A stretch of DNA of 64,000 bases from the NCBI GenBank assembly GCA_025345505.1, contig JANVCC010000064.1:2894463-2958462 (forward strand), written 5' to 3'. Shown here in pieces: positions 45,681-57,830 of this stretch (position 1 is its first letter; each line of letters opens with the position of its first letter). The position numbers and the translations under genes are program-made. The notes under the pieces were generated by a model. That model saw only the letters and a program-made list of their open reading frames with translations. It had not been told where the DNA came from and did not search any database. The DNA comes from Todiramphus chloris collaris (taxonomy: Eukaryota; Chordata; Aves; Coraciiformes; Alcedinidae).

Positions 45681-48600
45681 GGGGAATTTGCAGAGAGATG
45701 GAGAGCAAGTAAATCAAAAGGCAAGGCCTAAAAAACCAAAATGAGTGGCAATGGCAGCTCCCACCCATCCCAGACACCGGCGAGGAGTTTTAGGGCTGCA
45801 CCCAGACGTTTTGGGTTAACCACCTGCATCGCCCAGGGCCTCTCCGCATCTCTCCCGCTGCGTCCCTGCCTCCGACAGCAAACGCTGCGGGGTGGGAAGA
45901 CGCCTCCGGCATCTCACAGATGTCCTTTTCCCTGCTTCCCCCAGCTTTTCCAGCCAGCACCACCATCCCCCCCACCCCCATCCCCAAGGAGCCCCGTCTC
46001 GCCGCGCAAACCCCGCGTCCTCTCGGCAAGGGATGCAGCGGGAGGGCAGCTCCGTGACGAGGGCATCCCTTCTGCTCTTTGTTTTTTCTGAGGAGCAGCA
46101 GCGGCGAAGAGGAGCTGCCAGAGGAGCCAATTATTCTGCACCTTGGCCCCGCTCGAGAGCCCATCAGCAAAACCCCTGCTCTGCCTCGTGGGGCGAGCAG
46201 CGACGGGCCCTGATGAGCATCATTAAGGTGAAACTCTCTGCCTGAGTTATCCACATGGATAACTCCGTGCTCTAAGAGCAGGGGAAAGACCAGAGGCCAA
46301 CAAAAAAAATATCCCTGTGGTTAATGCAAAAAAAGTAACTGAAGCACGCGGGCAGAGGAGAAAGGGGGATGCCCTGTCCTCTCCGAGAAAAAGTTGCAAG
46401 CTTTTGATTTTTTGAAGCGAGTTCTTTCGTCACTGAGACTCTGACTCCACTTCTATCAACTCTTTCACAAGCGCCAGCAAAGTTTGGTGCTGCTGCACTT
46501 AATTTATTCTGATTTCATTAGGAAGAGAGACATTAAAATAGCAGAAACCTTCAGATTTCCTGTGTTTTGCTGGCTCCCTCCTCTGGCACTTGGAAATATT
46601 TTTATTTTGTAATGGGTTTGGGCCATGATGTAAATGGAAATACATCCAGCATCCTCCTCGGACCTGCTCTACAAGAGAAGCAAGTCTTGCTCTGACTTAG
46701 CATGTGCTGTCATGCTGTCAGAGAATCTGGGTTTAAAAGCTTTTTTTTTTTTTATCTTTGCAATAATCGAAAAGAAAAAGAGAATTCACCAAAAATATTA
46801 CCCATTTTACCATCTAACACTAAAAAAAAGTACTCAAATGCACTTTAAGAAGAGTGCCCGGGGCCATGGGAAGAGGAGGAGGCTGTGGTACCACTTCCCA
46901 CCCCTCCTGCACAGCCCGTGGCCCCGCAGCAAACAGAGGAGTTTGGAGTGGGGTTAGATTCTGTGACTTTTTCTGGTGTCAAACAGAAGGCACAACTGCC
47001 TCCTGAGGAGGCCTGGCACCATCTTCGGAAAGGTTTTGGTACCAGGCACAGGCTCCCCCTTTCAGTTGCATCTTCTTTATTTCTGAGTTCATTAACAAGC
47101 ATTAACAGCTCAGGTTTGTGTGCATTTCACATTCCTCCCAGCATTTCAGTTTTTCATTTGAAAGGGACACTCCAAGGGCTTTTTAAGCATTATTTTGTTG
47201 TTGTTCACAGAACACTTCTGAAGGAAAACAGCATTTCCATTCTGCTTTAAAACTTGTAAGCAACCTTTCCCCTTCCTTAAGAAATAAAGTGTGTTTATCC
47301 ATCTACCCAATAGCATCAAGCAGAGAGCTACAGGGAGCCTGTTAACTCTGGGAGCTCGGGGTGGTAGGTGTTCAAAAATAATAAACAACAAGGCTTGCTT
47401 CTCCAGCTTACATCTAAAGTTTCAAGGACTCTCGACGCCACCGCCCAACTCAAGCACCCAAACCCAGCTCGCCAGCCTCACAGCCTTTCTGTGCAGTGCC
47501 AGGGGAAAGAGCCCTGCTTTGCAAACCAGCTGGCAAACGTTGAGCCATGGTTGGGCTACCCCCTCAAAAATGGGTTCCTTATTAAAGCACAAGCTCGGTT
47601 TCAGGAGCCGCATCCCTCGCGGAGCCCAGAGAACCTAAACGAGGGCTCTCTGCTGTGGGGCACATCATCTAAGCACATCCCCTGAAGGAACTGGGGGTCT
47701 TACAGCAAGCACGTTATCTTCTGGCCGTGGTCCTCTCCCTTCCCCCCAGGGAGATGCGAGCCAGCCCTCCAGAGCAGGGGTGGATAGGGATAAAGGGAGA
47801 AGTTCAGAGTAAGAGGGTGGAAGCTGTGACCAGCACCGGGAGGAAAGCGGCCACTCCAAGGCACTGCAAAATCACTAGACCCCCTCAAGTGCTGCTCCCT
47901 CCTTCCCCAGACACACGGCACTTTCCATCTGGAGAGTTACTTCTGCACGTCAGTCATTCCCCACGCTCATCTGGAATGCCCAGCCAGCTACAAGCTACAT
48001 AAATATTGTCAGGGTACGTTGTTAAATAACTGAATCTGCTCAGGCATTCAATATTGACCACTTGGAGAAGGCAAAACAACAAGCCCCGGGTGACGGGGGG
48101 TTTCATCCTGTCCCAAAATGGATAAGTACGGATGCGAGCGATGCACTGGGTATGGCCCTTTGCTCACATCCTGAACACCAGCTGATGAGGAAGGAAAGGA
48201 AAACACCGGAGAGACAAGGAGGCAAAATCCTCACACGGGACCGATGCCTTGACAAAGCATTTGTTTTCCTGGTTCTGTTCCCTTCTGGTCAAGTAATGTG
48301 AAAATTCAATAGTGTGCATGGAGAACTGGGGCAAAGGAGGAGCGGAAAGGCAATGTGTTCCTCTGGGGACCATCGATCGTGGAAGGAAGGCTGCCAAATC
48401 ACCCTCAAGCTGCCCCAGTGTGTTAATGGATGGGATTAGAGAGCTCCTTCTGGGGATCAAAGAAAAGCTCTCCCCCAGGAGCACGCTGCCTTTAACTCCC
48501 AAAGTCCCAGAGGACTCCTTTTGCAGCAGCTTCTGCAAATATTTTCTTGGGGGGGGGGGGGGGGGGGAGGGGGGGGGGTTTACAATCCCCCGAGTCTCAT

Positions 48601-48759
48601 TAAGGATCTTGAAAGAAAACAAAACTTAGTTTAAGGGTACCAAGGATCATCAGGTTTCAAGGCAAAAATGTACACGCAGATGCCAGCGTTGTGTGATTTG
48701 GATGCAAAGCCTCGGGTCTCAGTTTCTAACCCTCCCCTCCTCAAAAGGTGCATCGCCAC
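45681..48759. other. Mostly featureless non-coding DNA with one AT-rich patch and a G-run
   Basis: An AT-rich patch at 46495-46640 (AATTTATTCTGATTTCATTA, TAATGGGTTTGGGCC) could be regulatory. T-tract at 46741-46753. G19-A-G10 at 48549-48578. No exon or repeat family recognised. Confidence 0.55.
48549..48578 (+). repeat. G-run (G19, A, G10)
   Basis: Thirty bases with a single A. It can form a G-quadruplex in principle. Run length is likely to be uncertain in the assembly. Confidence 0.9.
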
Positions 48760-49330
48760 CACTTCTGCGCTGTAATTAAACTGGAAACGATCGCTCGGAG
48801 TTTCAGCGCTTGTGCAGCCAATCGCATTCATCTCTCTGATATCAACCCATAAAAAAATAATAACTACAACCGGAGCTTGCCTGAGAAAATCAGCGTTACA
48901 AGTCATCTGGTTTGGATCACAAGAGTTCAAAGCCAAGAGTGGCAGCAACCTTGCAGCTCATGGCCCCCGGTAATAGGAACTTGCCTATTTCACGAACTCA
49001 GAAAGCAATCCAAAGGAGAATCATTCTTTATAATTGTTTTTCAACTTCTCCTCCAGCTGGAGGAATAATGACTGCACAATTCTCCTAACAACATGATCAT
49101 AATCTATCAGTTCTATGAACTATAGAATGAACCCAAAGAGATAATTGGTGCAGGCACTGAATGATAAACATGTCAAGATTATGATTTCTTTGCTTAAAAA
49201 TGAAACGAAGATATGATTGGAAATGCCATGCTTGGGGAGTATGAGCAATATTCCCATGCTCCATCATCTAAATTAGTTTATAATTTGCATACATTTGTAT
49301 TTTTAGGCATTGTTCGAAGGCAGGGGAGCT
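48760..49330. promoter_or_regulatory. Putative conserved non-coding cluster
   Basis: Long AT-rich repeat-free stretch: GCTGTAATTAAACTGG, CAGCCAATCGCATTCATC, TTTATAATTGTTTTTC, ACATGATCATAATC, a small inverted repeat TTCTAT..ATAGAA (49111-49116 and 49122-49127), GATAATTGG and AAATTAGTTTATAATTTGC. Enhancer-like texture. Confidence 0.4.
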
Positions 49331-52300
49331 GTAAAACATTAAGATCCAAACATCATCAGACTTTGTCCTTCAGCAGCACCTTCCCAGGAAAGACCTCGAC
49401 GTGCAGCAGAAGGTCCCATCAGCCCCAGGAGCAGATGCAGAAGGGCAGCTCTGCCGGGAGCCTCGGGAGGAGTTGCCTTTCCAGGGGGGTTTACAACCCC
49501 AGAGAGGTGTCGGGACTGTGAGGTTCCTCCACGGACCAGCTCAGCGGGCAATGAATTTTAGTGCTGCACCTTTCTGCCTGCTGTTTGCTGACGCTCCCAG
49601 GAGGATGACAAACCCGGGCTGACATTCGGCTCCTGACGAAAACTCAACCGCAGCAAAACTCACCTAATTTCCAGCTTCCTTACGAGCGCCGTGCTCGCAG
49701 CCCTCTGAGCTTAGCGGACCACGGTGCTTCGTTGGGTTACACGTGAGATGAAAACACCAACCAACCCAAGCCATGGGCACCTGCTGAAGTGATCTCTGCC
49801 TCCCCGACTTCAGCTGCACCCTCCTTCATATGTCAGCAGCACTACCAATGAAAATGGGAGGGAAACGGGCAGAAATAACCCTCCCCCCGCAAGCTGCTGC
49901 AAAAACCCAGTGTGTTTTCCCTCCCTGTCTCCGGAGAGGGGATGTTTGTGAAGAGCCAAGGGCTCCAGGTCCGATGCAGACCCTCGTCCTGGGCAAAGAT
50001 GCCCCACTGCATCCTTCGTAGCCCACGGGAACTCCCTGGAGAGCACCAGGTAGACACAGAGACTGCTGAACCATGAAAGTGAATCTAACAGGTCCCTCTG
50101 CACATGACTGCTTCTGTCACCGCTCTGAAGCTCCCCCAGGGGTCCCAGCAAGCACGGGGGGTGGAAGCCAGAGCCAGCCTGGCTGGTAGCTCCATATGGC
50201 ACCCATTAGCCCGTTGCTCAGATGGCACTTACAGCACATGGTGAAAGCAATTGCTGGTGAGCTGGAGGCAACGCTTCACCCAGGCACCTCTTGCTACAAG
50301 CAGGGCAGAGAGGATGGAGGACTGAGAAAGAACTGAGGTCCTGCATCACCTGCCAGCCCCCAAAGCACAACTGGACTTTGCTGCAGCCCCTCCAAGGGGT
50401 CCTCCCAAGTGCTTTGCAGACCGTGGCGCTGGGAGCAGAGCCTTGCTCAAAAACCCAGGTGCAGCATCATTCACAGCCATGAGGGATGGAGATGGGAACC
50501 ATGGAAGGGGACATTGCTGTTCTTGGATGGATTCTGCAAGAGCCAGAAACCACAGGGAAAACCAGTAAAGGAAGCTAGAAATATGAAAACACCGCTCCCG
50601 TCCTTTCTCTGCTAAAATAGAAAGTTCCTTAAAGCGAGTCTACTGAATTAAAGAGGAAACCCTAGAGAGCCTCCATGCTCATGAACAAATTCAATTTGCC
50701 ATCTCATTTTAAACTTACAAAAGACAAGGCTCTCTAAACAAAAGACAAAGCCTCACACTGTGCCCTCGGACAGGGCAGCAGGTCTGGGTCCCTTGCCCTG
50801 CCTCAGAGCCCAGGTCCTGGTCACCAAACCCCTTGTCACAGGACTTGCTCACCAGACACAGAGGCAGGACAGGAAGAGAGTTTACCTTAAGTCTTCCTTC
50901 AGTGTTATTTTTTTACTGCTTGTGTTTACCCCCCCTCCTTGCTCCATGACAGCGAATCCAGCACTGCAGAGACGCAGCCCCTCCGGGTCAGGCTGGTGGC
51001 TGCACGGGCACCACTCCCTCACCTGCCAACAAAATAAATCCACCTTCTAAATAACAGCAAATTAAAACCCAGTCCGATCAGAGACACTGAACAGCAGCAC
51101 CTCGGCTGAAGCTGCCCAGCACCTTTGCTTTCTGTACGAGGTACAAACCATCACGAGCACCACCTTTACAGGACCCTCTGCAGACGGGGACAATTTGGCT
51201 GGCTCCTGGTCCACAACATCACAGCCATTGGAGGCTATGGGATGCTTGCTGAGGGTCATCCTGCATCGTGCCTGCCCTCTTTCCTCCTGCTGCCTTCAGG
51301 GCACTTGTCAACTTCCAGTTCACACTGGGAGCAGGCAAGTAAAATCCCTAGACAGAAACTTGCTTGGTTCTGGGTCTCAGCCAGCCGAGCTCGTGTAAAC
51401 ACCAGCGCAGAAGGGACAACCCTGGGGTAGCCGAGACCAAAGGGACCTGATTGCATGCCCAAAACATCATCCCCCGAGCCCTAAGAGGGGAATTAAAGGC
51501 TCTGTGATTTTGGCTGCATTTCAACACGTGCCGCATCCCTGGCGTGTCGGCACCGCAGCCCTGCCTCAGTGCTCGGGAGCCGGCACCGAAGCGCGCTAGA
51601 AACTCAAGCCAATTGAATTATGTGCTGCAAGTAATATGCTCAAGAAACACTGACATTCCTGTCAAACTATTCACCATTCTTTTTTCTTTTTTCCCCCCCA
51701 ACAAATTTCTGACTAGCTCTGTAGATCGCTGGATAACATTCAGGAAACGATGGGGATGATTTCCTTTTCTTTCCCCATCATCACCATCAAACGAAGTTAT
51801 TTGTGAACACATCGGCTGGAAACCAACCCAAACCAAACACAACAAGTCTATTTTCACCGTTGGCAAGGAGAAGTCGCGGGCACCGAGGTACCTGTGAGAA
51901 GCCTTGGGGAGCGGGGTGGTCCCGGGGAGACTGCAAGAGGAACTGGGGTGGGTTTTGATCCTGGTTCATACTCCAGCGAAGCCTTCCCACCGCAGGGTAA
52001 GCCCTAACACGCAGGGAAGAGGCAGCTGCTTTGGTAAGATACAAGGGTTTGCATTATCCCGGAGCAACCTCTTACTAAGTCATTAGCAGCAAAATAATAT
52101 TCTAGTAGTTAATAGTTTGACTAATAAGCCTCTGTGGCAAAGGCAAAAGCTAAGACAGAAGGCGCTGCGTGAACCGGCAATTTGTCCTGGTGATAAACTC
52201 CTGAATAGCCCTGCTGTGGGAAGCAGCTCCTCCCAGGGAGCCACGGGAGCTCCTGAGATCTACCTGCACCTTGGCAGCAACCGTTCAGATCACTGCAAAC

Positions 52301-54049
52301 CCCCAGAGGTTGCAGAAGAGGCAATTCCTCCTTAAGCACATCCCCAGAGCCCGTGTACAGTCTATACCACCTTCTCCCAGCCAAGCTGCAAGAGTCCTTC
52401 TCCCACCCAGTCGTGGATGGAGGTTCTTGCTGGAGAACTGGTCCAAGAGCTGGTGGAGATCCCTGATCTTCAAATTTCAGAGCTGAACTGGGAGGTTTTT
52501 CTGGGGTGGGAGGCACAAAGCCAACAGCAAGGTACACAGCCCAGGACAGAAACCAGGAGCCCAACGCTCTGGCTCATGCAGCCACTGTGCTCATCATGGC
52601 CCTTGCTGGATTTTACATCTTGATGCTTATGAAATCTCTTCCCAAGAGGACGCCTGGAATAAATTGTCATCTGATAATAGCTACCAGGTGGCGAGGGATG
52701 AAAAAAGCAGGCATGCACAGAATGTTTTGACTTCAAACTCATGTGGATTGTCAGAGAGGGAGTGTATTTTGTGTGCCTTCCTCATCCCTGCCTCCCCCTC
52801 ACCATTTTCTCCCCTTCATGATTTTTCTTTTTAGGGGTTTTTTTTTGTTGTTTACTTCAAGTGGAAGGTAAACTCCCTGGGGCAGCAGCTGAGAGCCAGA
52901 GGCAGAGCCCAGCACAATTCCCCAGCACCCTTCAAAGGGCCAGGGTTGGCCAAATTGGGGTCACCACACCAGCTCTTCATCTCCTCACTAATTAAACAAG
53001 CAGATGATGAAACTCTCCACAGACATCCCTGCTCCTCTTGCCTTCTCCCACCATCCCTACCCCCTGGCTCACCTGCCTGCCCCTTCTTGCTCCAGTCCTC
53101 ACTCCCCACCATACCTGTAACCTTGCCCATTAACACCTGCCCAGGCAGGGAAAACCCTTCCTGAGCTCAAAGCATATGCTTTTAACCAATTTGCCATGGA
53201 GCCTGCCCCAGCCTCAGGCAAGAAGCAGGCACAAAAACCCCCTTCCCTGCCCAGGATGACATTTCCAAGGCAGGACAGCAAAGGGAACCCCTCTCACAAG
53301 CCTCAGAGGACAGTAGAAGGCAACACCAAACCTCCCTGCCTGCGTTTGGGGAACGCACATCCCTTTCCTCCTATTCCAGGAACTTTATGCTTGCTCTGCA
53401 ATAAGCCTGCAAACGCACACAGAACACAGATACACCTTGTTCATAGCAGGATGGAATATTGACTTGGAAAATATTGAAACTGCCTCTGAGCACCTCTTCT
53501 CACACAACAAAATAAGAGGCAGAGGCTGAATCCAAGTAGAAAAGATAGTTTACGCCACAGATGATCTGTGGAAATTAGCTTCTGTAATAAAGAGGTCAGC
53601 AGAGAGAGCAAGAAGGAACTTTTCAACAGTGTCTAGAAATTTTAGAGGTCTTTTCCACAATGCACATGAGGACTGCAGGAGCTGGCAGGAGAGCACAGCT
53701 GCTCGGTCACCCTGGTTGTGAGGGGTTGTCCAGATAAAGGTACTGACAAGTAGCAGCCAGGAGAGCATCAGCCAGTCACCTGCACAAGTGGCCAGACCTA
53801 CTCAGCTCCCAAAACCACGGCCCTGCGTGCACCAGCATTTTCAGTGGGTGCTGCTGGACCAGATCAGGAAGGCTTTTCTAGGTGCCCTAAGGTGGGTGTC
53901 GCATCTCTACCCACGTTCCTGCTGCCCTGGGCAGGTCAGCGCCGTCGGGCAACGCAGCATCAGCAAACCAGCTCTGCTTCTGCTGCTCTGTCTCGACAGT
54001 TCAATTCCTGCTCCAGACACAACTCGAGGAGAAAGCAAGTGGCCACCGG
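49331..54049. other. Long non-coding stretch, nothing recognised
   Basis: Mixed composition. No exon, repeat family or RNA gene recognised. A paired AAAAGACAA at 50719 and 50742 is too short to weigh. Confidence 0.55.
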
Positions 54050-54230
54050 CAAGCACTAATGAAGACTGCCAATATAATGACACACATAATACAGTCGGCT
54101 CCATTGCAAACGTAATTGCAATCATAATGCAATCAATACCGATGGAAACACCGTATTTATACAGGGCCTTTCATCACTCACATGTAATGCAGTCAGTGCC
54201 AGTGCAAATATGCCAGCATCTGAAATAAAA
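54050..54230. promoter_or_regulatory. Putative regulatory island with a three-copy degenerate 24-nt repeat
   Basis: Three related 24-mers begin at 54087, 54125 and 54185. Each starts TAAT(A/G)CA, continues with a (A/G)TC(A/G) core and a CC, and ends in TG(C/G)AAA. The copies agree at about 18-19 of 24 positions. Extra TAATTGCAATCATAATG words lie between copies 0 and 1. Repeat-family origin is not recognised. Confidence 0.45.
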
Positions 54231-57200
54231 TATTTGCCATACATCTCATGCACATGCAGACCAAACACTGCATTCAGGAGAACCTTGCCATGGTGAAGGC
54301 TTCAGGAGGTTTACGGGCATCCGAGAAACTCATGAAAAACCTAGATTGAAAATCCCAAGTCTAGTTATGCTTTGGAAAATAATACAAGCTACATTCTCAT
54401 GGAATTCTCTGTAGAGTAAGTCACAGTTTCCATGTTGCTCTCCCTGTCAGTTCTCCACCCTGGCATATTGCTGTGGTCGGGCAGTCATTAACCTCCTGAT
54501 GGGGAGAAAATGGGGAGGAATGTTCCCGTCTGCTGGCCGAGGCAGCAGCCAGATTCTCCACCCAAGTGCTGCACTGGAGACACACGGCCCTGCTACACCC
54601 AGCGATGCCAGTGGGACCGAGTGCCCAAGCACCGGCTGACATCCCTGAAGATACCAGCACAACTGGTGCCAGGAAGGTGAGGATGCCCACGTGGCAGCAG
54701 TGCTGAAGAACTTTGCCCTTATATTGGGGAAACAGCAGTGCTCCCGAGGCTTGTACACCCGTACAGCAGAGAAAGCTTTCCTGCCCTCGCTCGCCATCCC
54801 ATCTGCCCTCTGCATCTGATCCAGACAGTCCATCACGGGTCCTGACACATTTAATGTCTCAGTAAAGAAAAACACGATGCGTTGATGCTCCTGTAAAGCT
54901 CTGACAACTGACAGCCTAATGGCTCCTTATTTTTTCCCAGCTGCAGTTTAGAAAATGAAATAAATTTAGCTCCTTAAGCAGGCTGGCTGCTCCACGAGCA
55001 ACGCGTCCGCTGCAATCCCAGGCTCCGGCACTGGGCTGCGGGACCAGGGAGCAAGGATGGCCAAAGAAAAGGACAGCACGAGGAGTAGAAGTGGACTGAA
55101 GAGTTGGTCGCTACTCTTTTTTACCTGCGCGCTCCTTGCTCTCCCCTTTTGCTGGACTCGAGGTGATGCTGCTGTGCTACCCTGGAAGGGGTGGATGAGG
55201 CAACAGGACCTCTCTGTGGTGACATCCACACGAGGAGGATCTGATGCTCCTCGGCTCATCAGACCTCTCGGGAGGGCAGTAAAAGCCAGGAGACACGGTT
55301 GAAGCTTGCAAGTCCCCTTCTGCTGGTGGCTGCAGTGTATTAAACAGCTTGGCTGTAATTAGGCTAAAGCGCTGTGTGGCCACAGGGCTGAGGAAACATG
55401 ATTGAAAGCCTTTCACGGGGAAACGGCCAGGTCCTTGTGGAGCACACACCAGCCATTACTCACCAGCGGCTCGCCCAGATGAGTTAGTGAGCCTCGAGCC
55501 AGCAGACTGGAAACCCTTCCTCTGAAATCTTTCTAAGGCCATGAGTGATTAAAGATGGACAGGGCTGGAGGCGAAGCTCCCATCTCACAACGAAGCCTCT
55601 GGAGAGCAGGAAAGGAGGCTCGGGAGTGGGGACACAGGACAGGGTCCAGCACACGCTTCTCTGGCTGCCTGTGCCGATGGAAGAACCCCCCCATTTCCCA
55701 GCAGCTGGGCTACAACCTTCTCCCCAACAGAGAAGAGGAGGGATGAGGGTGGTGGGAGCCTCTCTCCTCCCATCCGTGGCAATCAGCACGGGACATCATC
55801 ATCTCCAAAGCATCACAGAGCTGGCAACCCCAGGCAGGGAGCTGGATCTCAGCCACCCAGCTTCTGGGGGACCTCTAGAGCACCCGGCATCATTTAAAGG
55901 GCACTGCAGAGGTTAGAGCCTCCTTGATCTTACTCATTTTGAGCTTTGAGATACAGCTAAGGGCCTTTTCTCTTTCTTTTTGCCCCTCAGATAAATGCAC
56001 AGGACAGGCTCAACCCCTGCAAACACAGCCCCTGCGACCAGACCATCACACACAACCTTCCCGAGCTCTGCTGGAGCACTGGACGGGGGCTGCAGCCCCC
56101 TCACGCACCCACAAAACCCTCGTGCACCCACAAAGCCCCCACGGTGACAGGGAACGCTCACAGAGCCACTCCAAGCAGCCCCCCCCCAAGCTCACACCCC
56201 AGCTGGAACCCCAGGGTTGGAGCCCAGCCCACCCATACCCCCCCGACACGCAGCCCTCCCTGGCACAGCGTGGTGCACAGACTGTTCCTTTCAGCACTTT
56301 TCTCACCCCAAATTCCCCGCTCTCCCCCCTCCCTCGCTGCCGGAGGCTATTTTTCCTCCTGATCCAGGCCAGCTTCAAAACCAGGGCTACTGCGGCACCT
56401 CTTTGCCGATGGCATCTCCATCTCTCCAGAGGAGCTAAACACATGCCCGTCCACACTTGGAATGACCTCGTTTCTTTTTGGAAGCATCCAGGAGCCAGAA
56501 AAGGGACGAGAAGGGAAAGCATTGTGCAGACCTCTCTAAGATGTTGAGATTTTCAAAGAGCACATAGAAGGTAGGAAAGAAAAGCCAGCACTACCTGCAG
56601 GAGGACTGGCGATGGTCAAAGGGAGCAGAGGGACAGGCAGCAGCAGAGAAATGAGGGGAGCTCCAATGCAATGGGAGCATCAGGGCGAGGACACAAGCAA
56701 CCTCATTTCCCCGTCTCTGCTAGAGATGAGTTCATCTCAGCTTGAGGACGTCGTTGTGTTTTCACTATCCCTCCCCAAAATTACCTGCCGCTGCAAGAAA
56801 GGCACGTTTGGGAAAGCAAGAGAGGAGGGGGAGGAGGCAGAGAGGAGGAGAGCGGTGAACTGATGCTCGATAGCTGCCGAGAGCCAGCGAATGGGGGTCA
56901 TCTCCCTTGGAGCACAGAAAGACACATGGAGTGATGAAGCCGCCAAGAAGTTGTAATCAGGACTAATAGTTTGAGGTTCTTAATATTCCTGCGATCCAAT
57001 AAATCAATGGCACTAAATACGAGCGCGGGAAGGCGAGCGCCAGATTGACAGGACAAATTAGGCTCGGCTGCAAAGAGAAATCCCTCGGTTTGTTCCATCT
57101 GAGCTCGCAGCGAGCTCGTGAACGCGGCGTATGGCGAGGGTGCTGCAAGAGGCATCCCTCGGGTGGCATCTCCTCACTGGACACCCTTTCTGACACCGAC

Positions 57201-57399
57201 GTGGTGGCATCCACCCCAGAAAAAATTGGGTGGACAGATGTGTATCCATGTACTGGATCTCCCATACTCAGCCCAGCCGTTTCCATCTGCTGTTCCACCC
57301 TTCAGGAGAGGAGATGACCACACTAAATAGACCAGTTTCTGTATCCCTTGTCATAAAGAACTTTCCCAGCTCCTTAAATCATCCTCGACTCCATATGAC
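54231..57399. other. Non-coding, nothing recognised
   Basis: A 207-codon plus-strand frame at 55924-56547 is Pro/His/Ser-rich and has no domain. No repeat family or exon recognised. Confidence 0.55.
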
Positions 57400-57665
57400 A
57401 AGGGATTGGAAGGGCTGAGATTATTTATCTTAAAAAGGAGACAAACAGGAAGCCTTATGACAAATGCATATGAATTAATGAATGAGAGAGACAAAGTACA
57501 TCTGGTCTTCCTACCCTCCCTGCCTTGCAACACGAGAAGTCCCCTTTGATTCCACTGAAATAGTGACAAATTCAAAACTGATTAGAAGAAGCACTTGCTC
57601 CAACCAGCCTAGGAAATCTGTGGAAGCCAAGAGCTTGGAAGGTTTCAAAGACATTTATATCAATA
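57400..57665 (+). mobile_element. Possible ancient CR1-like LINE remnant
   Basis: GGGATTGGAAGGGCTGAG with TTAAAAAGGAGACAAACAGG resembles the sense end of CR1/L3 ORF2. AGGAAATCTGTGGAAGCCAA with GAGCTTGGAAGGTTTCAAAG resembles the conserved sense 3' block (GTGGAA..GCCAAGAGCTT..GGTTCAAA). Highly diverged, and judged by eye. Confidence 0.5.
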
Positions 57666-57830
57666 ACACGGCTATCCAGAGTTAATGGTTAATGCTAATG
57701 AAAAGAAGATAATGAGTTTAAGCCCGTCTTTAATGACTGCATTGGGCTGAATATAAGTCGTGGAGTTTAGCCAGCAATTCCAACCTGAAAAAGCTCTAAC
57801 TTGCACAATATTTCCACTTTAGGTGCAGTG
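57666..57830. promoter_or_regulatory. Putative conserved non-coding island
   Basis: TAACGGCTATCC-like junction, then GGTTAATGCTAATG, GATAATGAGTTTAAG, CTTTAATGACTGCATTG and GCACAATATTTCCAC. AT-rich, next to the old LINE remnant. Confidence 0.3.

Noticed and set aside
54145-54190. TATTTATACAGGGCCTTTCA as another ancient SINE tail
   Set aside because: Only a short part fits, and the stretch is better described by the three-copy 24-nt repeat around it.
55924-56547. A 207-codon plus-strand open frame
   Set aside because: Low-complexity His/Pro/Ser-rich translation with no family signature, opposed by a 158-codon frame on the other strand.
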